Shown: positions 32,065-44,160 of the stretch, one piece after another
How the letters are laid out: each line of letters starts with the position of its first letter
Position numbering within the stretch: the stretch's first letter is position 1
Origin: Gnetum montanum
Taxonomy: Eukaryota; Streptophyta; Gnetopsida; Gnetales; Gnetaceae
Length of the DNA stretch: 45,708 bases
Direction: 5' to 3'
Assembly (NCBI GenBank): GCA_015680685.1
Contig: MNCI01008931.1
Coordinates: 440,172-485,879 of the forward strand
Translations under genes and position numbers: made by a program
Notes under the pieces: model-generated
Database searches by the model: none
What the model saw: the letters and a program-made list of their open reading frames with translations, nothing else
Told to the model about the DNA's origin: nothing

Positions 32065-35000
32065 ACAATTGTGGAAGAAACACCCAACAAAAGAACTCAA
32101 TCTAGATTCTTTGCTTCTAGTGAAGATCGCTTCAAGTGGGATTGTCAAAAATTAAAAGAAAGGATATAAAGGAATAATAAAAAATAAGAACCAAAAATTC
32201 AATACTAATGTCACCAAGAAAAAAGCTCAAGCCACTACCATAGCCATGGTAAAGAAAATTTTAGCATTAGCTAAGTCGAATTTGAGGAATTTTGATTTTT
32301 CCTTACTCATTTTTAATTAGTTAATTAAGGATAAAAATTAAATTTTTAATTGATATAAAAGTGATAATTTTATTTTACCAACTTTTGTTAAGCATTAAAT
32401 TTAACCCTACTATCTAGGAAAGTTATTAAAGTAGAAAATGTAGATAGAATAAGAGTGAGTAAGCATACCATAAATAGTGAAATTAACTTTATCCTTCAAG
32501 ATATTCATTTTTTGGTGAATTTTTTGAATTTGAATTAAGAGATGTTCATGTAGTTTAAGAATGTCTTCCCTACAAAAATTTAGTGTTACCACTCATTTTG
32601 AAACTCATGTCTTAAAAAGTGCTGACTACTGACGAAGTCAAGGTTCTAAGGAAGGTAGGAATAGCATAGTAAATTTATACTATAATCATTAAGAAAGCTA
32701 AGAGATTAGTTATGAAAGGTGCTACTATGTTCATTGTTAAAGTAACTAAAACCAGAACAATCTTTTTGAAATTAGGATCCCAAAAGAACTTAAAGAGTAT
32801 GAGAATTTAGTATTTGGTGAAACCATAGAGTTACCACCAAAAAGAACTATCAAACATGTCATTGATATCTTTCAAGGTATAAAATTGATTTTGAAAGCCC
32901 CATATAGGCTTTCTACTTTGGAACTAAGAAAATTAAATGTATAACTAGACTAATTACTAGAAGAAGAGAATATTCATCCTAGTGTCTCATCTTGGGGAGT
33001 ACCAATCCTATTCATCAAGAAGGAGGATGGTATCTAGTAATGATTAATAACACCTATCCTTTGCCTAGGATTGATGAATTATTTGGTACACTTATAGGAG
33101 CATGTTATTTTTTTAAGAATTATTTAAAATTGGGTTATCACTAGATAAGGATTAGAGAAAAAGATATTGAGAAACTATGTTTAAAATTAGGTATGGATTG
33201 TAAAAATTTATGGTAATATCATTTGGACTAACTAATGCACTTACAATATTTATGACATTGATGAATAATATTTTTGAAATAACTTAATAAATTTATCATC
33301 ATATTTATGGATGATATACTTGTTTACTGTAAGTCAAGAGAAGAACATGTTGAACATTTAAAAATTACTATGAAAATTCTTGCGAAATACCAATTAAAGG
33401 AAAAATTGAGTAAATGTGATCTCTTTAAGAAAGAAGAATCATATTTGGATCATATTGTATATAAGTAAGGATTACAAGTAGACCCGTCTAAAGTTATTGT
33501 AGTTCAAGAATGGTTTAAACTTAAGAATGTTACAATAGTTCATAGTTTTCTAGGTTTAATAGGTATTTATCAATGTTTTATAAAGATTATCCAACTTTGA
33601 TTTCCGCTTTGATTGGCCTCTTATAAGAAAAAAGTATGTTTAAATTACATGATATATGTAATTCAACTTTTCTATGATTAAAGATGCTATTAATAACAAT
33701 TCTTATCCTGAGAATCCCAAATAAAGAATTATCATTTGAAGTATCTATGGATGCATGTGTAGTAAGAATCAATGTGGTTATTTTACAAGAAGATAAAGTG
33801 GTACATTTTGAGTCTCATAAATTATGAAGATCTAATGTAAATTATTCAACCCATGATTAGGAATTACTAACAATTGTTCAAGCTTTAAAGGTTTGGAGAC
33901 ATTATCTCTATGGAAAAATATTTGTACAAAAAAACTAATCATATGAGTCTAGAATATCTATAGAGATAAATCATCTTGAACATAAGACAATGCAAGTGGG
34001 TGGAATTTTGAAATTAAATATATTCTAAGAAAATAGAATATAGTGGTTGACACCCTTAGCCAGTTGTGCAATCTAATGATTGATATTGTGACAAACCCTA
34101 TGAAAGAACAAATCAAGTAGAAGAATAAATATCCATATTTTAAGTGGATTTTAACTAATATGATTTCAAAACCTAATTACTGCTTCATTCCAAAGGAGTT
34201 GTTGATGAAGAAATAAAGAATGTGTATACCAAAAGGTACTTGGAGATACAAATTATTATTTGAAGTTCATGAAGTATCGTATGCTAGACATCCTAGATAT
34301 AGTAAAATCCATGTAATAATACATAGGTTTTATGTTTGTCTTGGGATGAAGAATGATGTATCCACGTATATTAAAAATTTTTCAACTTGTCAAAGAATGA
34401 AGGCCAAGAAATATAAACCAAATGGATTATTCCAACATTTAGAAGTCCCAACATAGAAATGAGAAGACATTACCATGGATTTCATCATAGGATTATCAGT
34501 GGCCAAGAAAGAGAATAACTCAATCCTTATTGTAGTTCATTTTTTATTAAAGATGGTTCACTTTATATCCTTGAAATCAACAAATACAAGAGAGGAAATA
34601 GCTCATAAATTTGTACATGAAGTATTCCAACTAATTATATGTTCTAAACCAATCATATCAAATAGAGATCCTATGTTTATTTTCAATTTTTGATGAAACT
34701 TCTTCAAGGAACTTAGAACCTAATTAAACTCCAGTACAACATACCATCTTAAAACCAATGGCCAAACCAAATGACTTAAATGGATATTGAAAGAAAATTT
34801 ATGAAGTTCCATTGGGAGTAGACCCAAGACATGGAAGAATTACTTACACTTGGCTAAATTTTTATATAATAATAACTACCACAAATTAGTACATAGAACC
34901 CCATTTGAAGTCATGTATGAAACAAATTATCAAATACCATTCACTTGGGCAGATCAAACACTAAGAGTATAATGAAAGGAAAAAAATAAAAATCATGGAA

Positions 35001-35329
35001 AACATTGTCACAAGGATGACATAGAACATACAAGTGACCCAAGATAAGTATAACAGGTGTCACAGTCAAATTGCTTTAAGAAGAAGTTCTAGGTAGAGAA
35101 TTAGGTATTGTTGAGAGTAAAACTCACTAGAAGTTATCCCAAGCTAGGAAGATATACCAAGTTAGGTCCTTGATATTGTAATCCTTTGAATGTCTCAGGA
35201 TGAATTACTAAAGTAGCATATTAACTAAATCTCCCAATAAATTTAAAGATCAACCTAGTCTTCCATGTAAGTTCACTTAAAAAGTTCCATAAGAATGATG
35301 TACCTTACACATTATATTAGAAGACTCTA
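32065..35329 (+). pseudogene. pol: Element 4: gag end and pol (degraded Ty3/gypsy)
   Basis: Gag remainder TIVEETPNKRTQSRF (32065 onward). 32200-32600 shows no domain and may be deleted or scrambled gag/protease. RT: ELPPKRTIKHVIDIFQGIKL, APYRLSTLELRKLN, SWGVPILFIKKEDG (about 32820-33030), then the intact catalytic FMDD (33304-33315) and ILVYCKSREEHVEHL. RNase H (about 33560-34000) is barely readable. Integrase: zinc-binding H..H..C..C domain with HVIIHRFYVCLGMKNDV and FSTCQRMKA (34220-34430), core TMDFIIGL, SNRDPMF and STTYHLKTNGQTK (34470-34770), and C-terminal LVFHVSSLKKF (about 35255). Element 3 interrupts the end of the coding region. It resumes at 41994. Confidence 0.8.
35325..35329. repeat. 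Target-site duplication CTCTA (left copy) of Element 3
   Basis: CTCTA precedes the left LTR and recurs at 41989-41993 after the right LTR. Confidence 0.88.
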
Positions 35330-36171
35330 TGATGATAAGCTCCCATGGATTCCACAATCCAAGCTTTCTCAATTTCATAAAATAACAAATTTGAATTAGA
35401 AAAGAAAATAAAGCTTTATTCTTACTAAAATTGAGAAATTATAGCTAAAAGAAAGCATAAATTCCTAAGGATAGACAAGAGATTCAATAAAATTCTCACA
35501 CTCACTCAATCAAAGAAAACACACTCTCACATGGATGATGATCAAGGTACGCTCTACTCTTCTTTAAACTCACCTCTCTTTTCCTAGACTTTCCTAGCCA
35601 AAATGAAGGCTCAAGAGGTCTATTTATATCCTCCCTCCTACCTCTTTATAGCTCCTCTTTAAATTCAAAATTTAAATCTTTAAAAACACATAAGAAATTG
35701 TCTCATGTCTATACAAGACATCTTGAAGGAGAATGGGACATCTTGCCCAAAAGTGGCTATTAACAAAGGAGATGTGTTGACTTAGGAGAAGACAACTTAT
35801 AGGAGACCTCTTGCATGACATGTCTTGTCTACTAGTGAGATGTCTTGACTAAGTAAAAATAAGTTCCCAATGACATCTTACATGCTAAGGAGACATCTTG
35901 GGCATGGAGGAGACATTTTTCTTTTAGAGGAGACCTCTCTTCAGATAAGCTAAAATTTTAGAATTTTTTTTTTGTTTTGGAACCTCTAGACACCTCCAAT
36001 CAAATCCCCATAGATCACAAAACCTCCTAATCTCATCAAAATTGTCCCAAAAAACTTCCAAACATGTCAGAACACCTTGAGATCATTATCAACAAAACAA
36101 CACCAAAAGAAAAACACAACAACACATAAACATATTAAGGATTAGACATGGGTTGGATGGTTTCCTCATCA
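35330..36171 (-). repeat. Element 3 3' LTR (left copy)
   Basis: Starts TGATGATAAGCTCCC and ends CCTCATCA. TATA box GATATAAATAGA on the minus strand (35630-35619). Several 'gagacatcttg/gagatgtcttg' motifs (35700-35940) form an irregular U3 repeat that is also present in the right LTR. Confidence 0.85.
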
Positions 36172-36186
36172 TCTCTTCCACACTTA
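36172..36186 (-). other. Element 3 polypurine tract
   Basis: Minus-strand AGTGTGGAAGAGA abuts the 3' LTR. Confidence 0.6.
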
Positions 36187-39100
36187 AGAAATTAAACTTG
36201 TTCTTAAGTTGATTGTATACTTGGGATAGAACTAAGCTCCCACAAATCCAAATCCTTCTTATGGATCCAAATGGCATTTTTAGACCCTTCATCATTCCAA
36301 TGCACTAAGTACTCATGCACTTTTCTACCTCTTATGCTCCTAGCCTCCCTTGCTTATATTAGAATTAGTTTCCTTGGTGGCTTGGCTAAGTTTGAGTCTT
36401 TAAGTGCATTCTTTTGGATTTCAAGACTATTCCTTAAATCTAATGCAACTACATACCCATGGTATGGGCTCAAATCTAAAACATTAAAAACACAAGAAAT
36501 AGGCAAATCATTAGGTAAGTCAATCACATAAGCATTTGGATTGATTTTGGCCCTAATCTTAAATGGACCAATTCTCCTTGACTTAAGCTTGTGGAAGTGC
36601 ATATTCTTTTGCATTTTCGTGCTCAAGTAAATCCAAACACAGTCACCAATATAGAAATTAATTGTCCTCTTATCCTCATTAGCCTTGAAAGACACAATCC
36701 TTGTATATTTCTCCAAGTAAGATTTAACTTGCTCATGCAATTCTCTCATGTGATTAAAAATGTGTAAACTCAAAGTGGTAAAGTCTTTAAATTTTCTTAA
36801 TTCATCAACCATTCTTGGTGAAAATTCATAATTTTTCATAAAGGAACTCTTACCAACGCTAGAATAGAAATAATTATTGTATGAGAATTCAACATGGGTC
36901 AACATGTTTTCCAACCTTTAAGGTTTATCCTCATACAAACACCTCAAGATCTTTAATAAAGACCTATTATGAACTTTAATTTTTCCATTAATTTGGGGGT
37001 GATAGGTTATTAAAAAACATAACTTGGTTCCAAGTAGTTTTCAGAGTGATCTCCAAATTTGGCTGGTAAAGTTAACATTCCTATCAATCACAATATTTAA
37101 AGAAATGACATGCAATCTCACAACATGCTGAAAGAATAAATCTATCTACTACTTTTCTTGCATGGAATAAAATAATCCATCTTGGTAAATCTATCTACTA
37201 CCACAAGTATAAAATCATGAACAAATCATTTCTTTCGAATATCACAAACAAGGTCCAAAGAAATACTTTTCCAAGGAGCATTTGGGATTGCCAAAGGTAG
37301 ATAATGACCATCCACACCTTTTGCCCCTTTGAAATTTGACAAATATAGCATTCTTTTACAAATTTAACCACATCACTATACATACCTAGCCAAAAGTAAT
37401 TTTTTTACCAATTCCAACATCTTGATCTTGCTCATATATGAAACCATGTTACTTTGGTGTTTCTCTTCAAGGTCTTTGTACTTGAAGTCACACTTTGAAA
37501 CACAAATTTTTCCATCCTTAAACAAAATCCCATTTTTCATATTATAAGCTTTCCATTAATCAATCCTTCCCAATAATGAGTAAAATAACTACTTCCAAAT
37601 TGTACCAAACTAGTTATCATTAGAATATAATGTAGCAAATTATTCAAACCCTTGAACTTCCACATTAGAAGAAACAATGACCTCTAGATAAAGCATTGAC
37701 CACAACATTAGACTTTCCACTCCTATGTTTTTAAAAAAATTTAAATTATTGCAATTATTTTATTCATTTCATATGATTGGCACTCAATTTCTTTTGAGAA
37801 TTCAAAAATTGAAATGCTATATGATTAGTAAATAACAAAAGAGTCTAATCATAGCTAGTAATATCTTCAATGTTTAATGACTTGAATTATAGAATATAAC
37901 TCCATTTCATACACACTATAATTTTGTCTAAATTCATTGAATTTTTTAGAAAAGAATGTAATTGGCTTACCTTCTTGAGAAAGCACACCTCCAATAGCAA
38001 GCCCACTTACATCTACTTCCACTTCAAAAAGTTTTAAAAATTGGGAATTTCAAAAACTAGAGCACTACAAATTTTCTTTCAATGCTTGAAAGGATTTTTC
38101 TTTTTTATTATCCCATACAAAAGCTAAATTTTTTTTCAAATAAGAAAGAATAGGCCATGCAATAGAATTGAAATTCCTAATAAATCTCCTATAGAAGCCA
38201 ACCAAACCAAGAAAAGATCTCACCTCTTCCACATTCATAGGTGAAGTCCATTCCTTAATTATCTTAATATTTCTTGGTTCCATCTTGACTTGGTATTGGA
38301 GACAACATGATCTAGGTAGAAAATTTCTCTCTTTATGAAGTGGCATTTCTTGGCATTAATTACCAATTTTACCTCTTGTACCTTGAATCATATCATCCTC
38401 AAATGTTATACATGATTCTCTTCTTTAGAATGTCATCAAAGAAAATAATGTAACATTTACAAATAAAATCCCTTAGGACGTCATTCATGAGCCTCATAAA
38501 TGTGGTCGGAGCATTGGTTAGCCCAAAGGGAATGACTAATGACTCATATAAGCCATCCAATATCTTAAAGGTTGTTTTCCATTCATATCCAAGTCTAATC
38601 CTTATTTGATGATAATCACTTATTAAATCAATTTTAGGAAACATCTTAGCATTGGTAGCACATTAAGAATGTCATACATTCTAGGAATAGGAAATCTATA
38701 CTTAATAATAATCATATTAACATCCCTAGAATCTATGAACTTCCTTAATTCATCAATATCTTTCTTTGGAACTAATACAACTAGAATGATACAAGGAGAG
38801 ATAGATTTCTTAATAAAGATTTTAGATAGTAATTCACTTGCTTGTTCAATTGTTTCCTTTGATTTGAAGTCATGCAATAGGCTCTTTCATTTGGAATTTT
38901 TAGCTCCTGGTATGAAGTCTATTTGATGTTGGATGGATCTTATTGATGAAAGACATTCCAATTTTCCCTTGAAAACATTAGCAAATTCTAAAGCCAAAGG
39001 TTTCACCATAGGATGAAGTTCATTTTTATGCTCCTCTTCACTTGTTGCAAGTGTTGACATGATGAAAATACCATGTCCAACATCTTCATATGCATGTAGG

Positions 39101-39490
39101 TACTCTTGCTCACTAAGCAAGATCAATGTAGCATTAATAGGGAAATTTTCCTTATATTGTTGCCAAGTCATATAAATACGTTCATGTATCCCATCTTCTC
39201 TTGGAATAGATCAAAAATTTCTTGCACTACTAAAAGAAGCCTTGTTGTTAAAGTTCCAAGTTCTTTCCAAAAAAAAATTAGCACAGTCAATAGGAAGGAT
39301 GTTACAATGTATCTTATCCTTAAAAAAACCAATTTGAAAAGATAAAATACACTTCTCCTTAACCTTTTGGAAATGATCCTTGGAAATCCAATGGAATCTA
39401 TCAAGCCTAGAGTATGGAAATTTCTTCAAATTAAGCTTAGAAATAGCCTTTGAAGAAATCACATTTTCTTAAGCTCCACTATCAATTAAA
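36187..39490 (-). pseudogene. pol: Element 3 pol with chromodomain (degraded)
   Basis: Protease: NVISSKAISKLNLKKFPYS and ILPIDCANFFLERTW (39465-39240). The usual catalytic IDSG neighbourhood is damaged. RT: HQIDFIPGAKNSK, SPCIILVVLVPKKD and YRFPIPRMYDIL (38940-38660), [20 protein letters not shown] and [16 protein letters not shown] with FFDDI (DD at 38437-38432, intact). RT/RNase H junction: VEEVRSFLGLVGFYRRFIRNF (about 38210). Integrase: ECYICQISKGQ (about 37350), DLVCDIR and VVVDRFTKMDYF (about 37255-37160), and a long open segment 36914-36354 ending RRIGPFKIRAKINPNAYVI. Chromodomain: VHEYLVHWNDEGSKNAIWI and KKDL (about 36330-36230), the expected place at the integrase C terminus; in the family it directs insertion to particular chromatin. 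Confidence 0.82.
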
Positions 39491-40850
39491 ATATATATCC
39501 ATTGACCACAATCTTAATACCTAGCTCCAATTCTAAAGAGCACCTTTCTTCTAGGATCTTCATTGATATTAAACTTTCTCATAAAAGTACAATAATTCAT
39601 TTCAATAATATCTTTAATCATTGATGCATGATGATTATCTTCATTAAAGGGTTCTTTCTTTACCAAGGTTTGAAGTTCCTTGCCTTTAGATATATTTTTA
39701 TTTTTACACTTCCATTGCTTATGTTATTTTCATCATAATTGAAGCATTGAAGTTTGGATGCATAGCCATTTCCTTGATCCCTTCAATTTTTGGAGTAGTC
39801 TTCCTTGGAATCTTGACCCTCCTTGAAGTTCTCTTGCTTCTTCTCTATGTCTTCTTTGGCATTTTCCTTTTCCTTGGCTCCTTTCTCATCTTTGAGTCCT
39901 TTTCTTTAGAAAATTTGGGACCTTTATTATAGCCTTTAAGTTTCTTCTCAGCCTTAAGAGCTAATTCAAAAACCTTATCTAATGTTTGGAGCTCATAGAA
40001 GATTAGCTCTTGTTGATACTCTCTTTTAAATCCTCCTTGAAAGTTGGATGCTTGTTTATAATAATCCCCATGAGATTTTTCAAGCTAGAAAGCCTTTAAA
40101 AAATCCATGTAATAGTCCTTCATACTCTTATCATCTTTCCTTAAGTGCTTAAATTTTTTGATGGTCTCTTTTCTATGATGAGTCTTCTCAAATTTTTCCT
40201 TGAGCATGAATTGCATTAAAGATTAATCCTTGATAGGAGTACCATTGTTCACCTTGTAAGAATGACTTTTCTTCTTCCATTTTACAAGTGTCATGCGTTC
40301 TAATTTGGTTTCATCATAAGCTAACTTTTGATGATTTTCCACATCTTCAAGTTCAAAGTACTAGTTAATCATTTTTAGCCAAGAGAGAAAAGCTTCAATT
40401 CCTTCCATGCCATTAAAGGATTTGACTATAACATGAGACATCCTTAAAGCATTTATAAAAGCTTTTTCAAGAGTGACTTGAATTTATTCACCTTGCTTCC
40501 TTTGAGGCTTAGAAAGAGTTCCTTTTCACTTTCTTATTAAAAATGAAACCTTAAGACTTATTTTCAGCACTAGAAGCAATATAAAAACATCATATTAATC
40601 TTGTCCTCCTCCAAAGTCTTCATTTTCAAAAGGAAAACTATCTTCAAGTGATGGCATTAATGAATGTCTTGAAGAAGGTATTGATGAAGACTTGCATGAA
40701 TTGTACCCTTGCTTGGATGCTTTTGGTGAAGTAGCATGTCCCTTTTTTCTCTCAAAGCTTTTTAAGTTTCTCAACAATGAGCGTGGTAGCATTTATCATG
40801 TCATCCATGTGTCTAGACAAAGCTTGATCTGTCTTCTTATTTAGAGGCAT
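39491..40850 (-). pseudogene. gag: Element 3 gag (degraded)
   Basis: ATG at 40850 opens MPLNKKTDQALSRHMDDM. The Gag core follows with stops: FNGMEGIEAFLSWLKMI, YFELEDVENHQKLAY, MTLVKWKKKSHSY, FMLKEKFEKTHHR and MKDYYMDFLKAF (about 40430-40080). A basic lysine-rich region (39960-39850) and a zinc-knuckle remnant, CFNYDENN (about 39740), come next, with expected cysteines lost. About 40 bases of the sequence just upstream are non-coding leader to the PBS. Confidence 0.72.
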
Positions 40851-41108
40851 GATGAAAATTAATCTAAAATATAATCTACACAAGATATTCAAACCCTAGC
40901 TAGTATAAGTTAATGCATATATAATTTAACAATTATATTCCAATTATTAAAAGATATGATAAAATTAGGAATTGAAGGAAATTTTTCAAATCCTATGATG
41001 AGTAGAACAAGTAGCAAGAGAGAATTCACCCAAGCTTGAGAAATTAGAGTAATTATTTGCAATTGAGATGAGAATTATCCACTTGAATGAAATTTTCCTT
41101 AATATAAA

Positions 41109-41124
41109 GATGCTTTGACACCAA
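41109..41124 (-). other. Element 3 primer-binding site (initiator-Met type)
   Basis: Minus-strand TTGGTGTCAAAGC differs at two positions from the common TTGGTATCAGAGC and lies five bases from the inner LTR end. The primer type differs from that of Elements 1 and 2 despite the similar LTR ends. Confidence 0.72.
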
Positions 41125-41129
41125 TCTAA

Positions 41130-41988
41130 TGAGGATCTCCCATGGATTCCACAATCCAAGCTCTTTTAATATCACAAAATAGCAAATTTAAACAAGAAAA
41201 TAAAATAAAAGCCTTATTCTTGCTCAAATGGAGAAATTATAGCTAAAAGAAAGCACAAATTCTCAAGGACAAATGAGATTCAATTGAATTTTCATAGTCA
41301 TTCAATTAAGGAAAACACACTCTCACATGAATGATGATTAAGGTACCTTGCCAAGACTCTATTTTTCTCTACTCATCTCTCAACTCACCTCTCTCTCCCT
41401 ACACTCTCTTAGCCAAAATGAAGGCCCAAGAGGCCTATTTATATTCTTTCTTCATTTCTCTTTATCTTTACTCTTTAAATTTAAACTTTATATCTTTAAA
41501 AATTCAAAGGAAATTGTCTCATATCCATATGAGACATCTTGAAGGAGAATGAACAGTCTTACCTGAAAGCGGCTATTAACAGAGGAGATGTCTTGACTTA
41601 GGAGGAGACGTGTTACAAGAGATGTCTTGTCTTCTAGGGAGATATCTTGCTTGAGTGCAGCTCAGTTCTAGAGATGTCTTACATGTTGAGGAGACATCTT
41701 GGGCATGGAGGAGACATCTTACTATCAAATGAGACATCTCTTCATATAGGCCAAAATTTTAGAATTCTTGTTTTAATGTCTCAAATCTCTGAACACCTCC
41801 AAATAAGTTCCCATAGCCCTAAGAACCTTCTAAACTCATCAAAATTCATCCAAGATACTCAAAAACATGCCAAAATATCCTAAGATCATTATCAACAAAA
41901 CAACACCAACAGACAAATACAACAACACATAAACATCCATGTACAAACATACTAAGGATTAGACATGAGCTAGATGATGTCCTCATCA
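41130..41988 (-). repeat. Element 3 5' LTR (right copy)
   Basis: Starts TGAGGATCTCCC and ends CCTCATCA. TATA box ATATAAATAGG on the minus strand (about 41444-41434). It aligns with 35330-36171 throughout. Confidence 0.85.
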
Positions 41989-41993
41989 CTCTA
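41989..41993. repeat. Target-site duplication CTCTA (right copy) of Element 3
   Basis: Identical to 35325-35329. Confidence 0.88.
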
Positions 41994-42361
41994 CCCATGA
42001 GATCTAATGCGAGCTTTGAGGTAAAACTAACTATAATTAAGGATTGAAGAACAAAGAAGCTATGTAATAAAACCATCACTAAAGTACTTATCGAATGTCA
42101 AACTATGATCAACAAACTTGGAAAAATAGGAAGTTCATCCTTAACACATACCCTCAAATTTGTGATCATCATGATAATGAATAAGAATTAATATTTTCAC
42201 TAATAGATATTATTATGGAATTAATATGTAATTCTTATGTGAAAATAATAATGAGGATAATAATGAAGTTGAAAATAAGGAGCATAATGAAGGTATAACA
42301 ACAAAGAAACTGGACATAGAAGATAAGCTTGATGACAAGCTAGATCTCAAGGGAAATAGAT
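41994..42361 (+). pseudogene. Element 4: 3' coding tail
   Basis: It continues the integrase C-terminal region after the Element 3 insertion. A segment reading roughly FEVKLTIIKD and TKKLCNKTITKVL resembles the final 'DRR.KQLRNK.IPLVKVLW' stretch of Ty3/gypsy polyproteins. The remainder is acidic and leads to a purine-rich end (CTCAAGGGAAATAGA) just before the LTR. Confidence 0.5.
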
Positions 42362-42860
42362 TGTAACGCTCTATCCCTTATTAAAGAAGAAATTATATCA
42401 TTAACAATGTCACTCACCTCCAAAATAAAGGTTGCCTTATTATGAAAAAAATGTAACTATTCACAGTACCCCTCAAGAATAGGTTTGACTTATGACATTT
42501 AAGGTCAAGGCTTAGAGTCATGCCAAGCATGGAGTTATGGAGCCAAATTGGTGAGTGACGAAAACAAAGTGAAGTATAATAGGAACAAACTGATCCTCTC
42601 TTTATTCCTATGGCTTAATCATGATGGCAATTCTAGATTACCTCTAAGGGTACTAAATATCACAAGAAGATATCCCAAGGTCATTGACAATGTACTTAAA
42701 CAAATTTTATTAATAAAGTTTATTTTATTTATTTCACTTTTCATTCCATTCTCTTACCATTACTTTCATGTTTGAATGCATGACTTAGATTATTTTAACA
42801 TTAAATAACAATTCTACACAACAAATGATCAAATTCATTAACATTCAAGATAGGATGTCA
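42362..42860 (+). repeat. Proposed Element 4 3' LTR
   Basis: Begins TGTAACGCTCTATCCC after a purine-rich stretch and ends AGGATGTCA. Its length (499 bp) and block order match the oppositely oriented LTR at 2594-3103. It contains TTAATAAAG (about 42708) as a possible poly(A) signal. No matching 5' LTR was found left of 13650. Confidence 0.55.
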
Positions 42861-43480
42861 TAAAGACTACCTTTGAAATTGTGGAAATTGTATTTTAAGG
42901 TGTTGAAAATGGTGTTAACTGGTCACTAGAGAGACTAGGAAGCTAAGACTTGAGTTAAGATGTAGGTCAAATGTGCAATGAGGATGCTAAGGATTATGCT
43001 ACTAGTATTGACATTGATGTCTACATTAACATCAACTAACACTTAGATAAATTTTTAATCCTAAGGTCCTAAGATCATCCTACCAAAATTTGATACCTTT
43101 CATGTCAAAAGTGCTATGGATAATGTTGGCACATTTGGCCATTTCATGGAGCAGGTTGGCAGGATTAAATTGGTTAAGAGTTTTTGGAGAAGTAGCAAAA
43201 ATTTCAGTTTGAGAGAAAAAGAATAAGTTAACAACAGCATTCTTTTAATTTAAGGAAAAAATATATAGGAGAACCATTCCTATAGTAAGCTTATGAATCT
43301 CTGAGCATTGCATTTTACAAGGCAGCAATATAGATATATAAATATATTATGATACACTGAGGCTTTACGGAACCAAAGTCTAGCGGGATTATGGAGGAAG
43401 TCCAATTTTTATATGTATCATTTATATGATATGAATATGTAGCAAATCCAAGAGCATCTTGATTAAAATTGGTTTTGTAT
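42861..43480. other. Unassigned AT-rich stretch
   Basis: No domain, LTR end or RNA gene was recognised on either strand. Confidence 0.4.
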
Positions 43481-43788
43481 CCATGTTATTCTGGGAAAGC
43501 ATATCTCTGCAGCAACACAAATTCAGCAGTTTGGTGGTGCAGGGTAAAATTATTTCTCCTGTGAATCATCTCAAATTTGTGGCTGAAATAGAATTCTAGG
43601 GGGAAGACTACCATACGGCCATCAAGTGTATATTGCTTAAATAGGAAATTAAAGTAAAAACGTAGAGGTAAAAAACTAGAACAACAATCATAACTAACGA
43701 CCCTATCATCCTCGTTGTCCACGTCTTCTTCTCACACGACCGCACTAGGGAACCTGCACATATTGTTCAAATCAAAATATTGGATACT

Positions 43789-43922
43789 TTAGGGTTTCAA
43801 TATCTGCAACCCGCTCACCAAAAAATTTCCGTCACACCCTGGGAAACCCTAAGCAATGGAGGCAGTGAAGGCATTGGCATTTGGAAATGGTTTCCCAACA
43901 TCCTGGCGCTCGTTAGCAGAGG
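43789..43922 (+). other. Possible first exon of a nuclear gene, or its remnant
   Basis: A telo-box AAACCCTAA (43844-43852), a promoter or 5'-UTR element common in plant housekeeping and translation genes, lies four bases before ATG 43856; an inverted copy is at 43789-43797. The ATG opens MEAVKALAFGNGFPTSWRSL, then AE, and runs into GAG|GTTTAA, which could be a weak 5' splice site or simply a stop. The serine/alanine-rich, acid-poor character that continues downstream recalls a plastid or mitochondrial targeting peptide. Local base composition is more GC-rich than the surrounding repeats. I do not recognise the protein. Confidence 0.33.
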
Positions 43923-44160
43923 TTTAAATCTACAGTATCCACAGCAATAGGCCACGAGCAGCGATGACCATCGATGTTGCTGCATCAGCAAGCCCTTGTT
44001 CCGCGTGGAGGTCTGGCCTATATGGCTGAAGCGCGATTGCATGAAACAAGGCCATAAGGGCCTCTGTACTACCTTGCGTGCCACCAAACCCTATTGGTTT
44101 CTGAGTTGTTCCACAAGCTACCAAACCTTATTCATCTGTGTTGATTCAGTGTAACTAAGC

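Larger units (their letters stand above)
35330..41988 (-). mobile_element. Element 3: chromovirus-type Ty3/gypsy retrotransposon
   Basis: A 6.7-kb minus-strand element with LTRs of 842 and 859 bp (ends TGATGA-like / CCTCATCA), TSD CTCTA, a Met-type PBS beside the right LTR and a purine tract beside the left. It carries gag, protease, RT, RNase H, integrase and a C-terminal chromodomain in that order. RT and protease wording fits the CRM/Galadriel side of plant chromoviruses, but the clade is not certain. The coding region is broken by many stops. It sits in the 3' coding end of Element 4. Confidence 0.87.
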
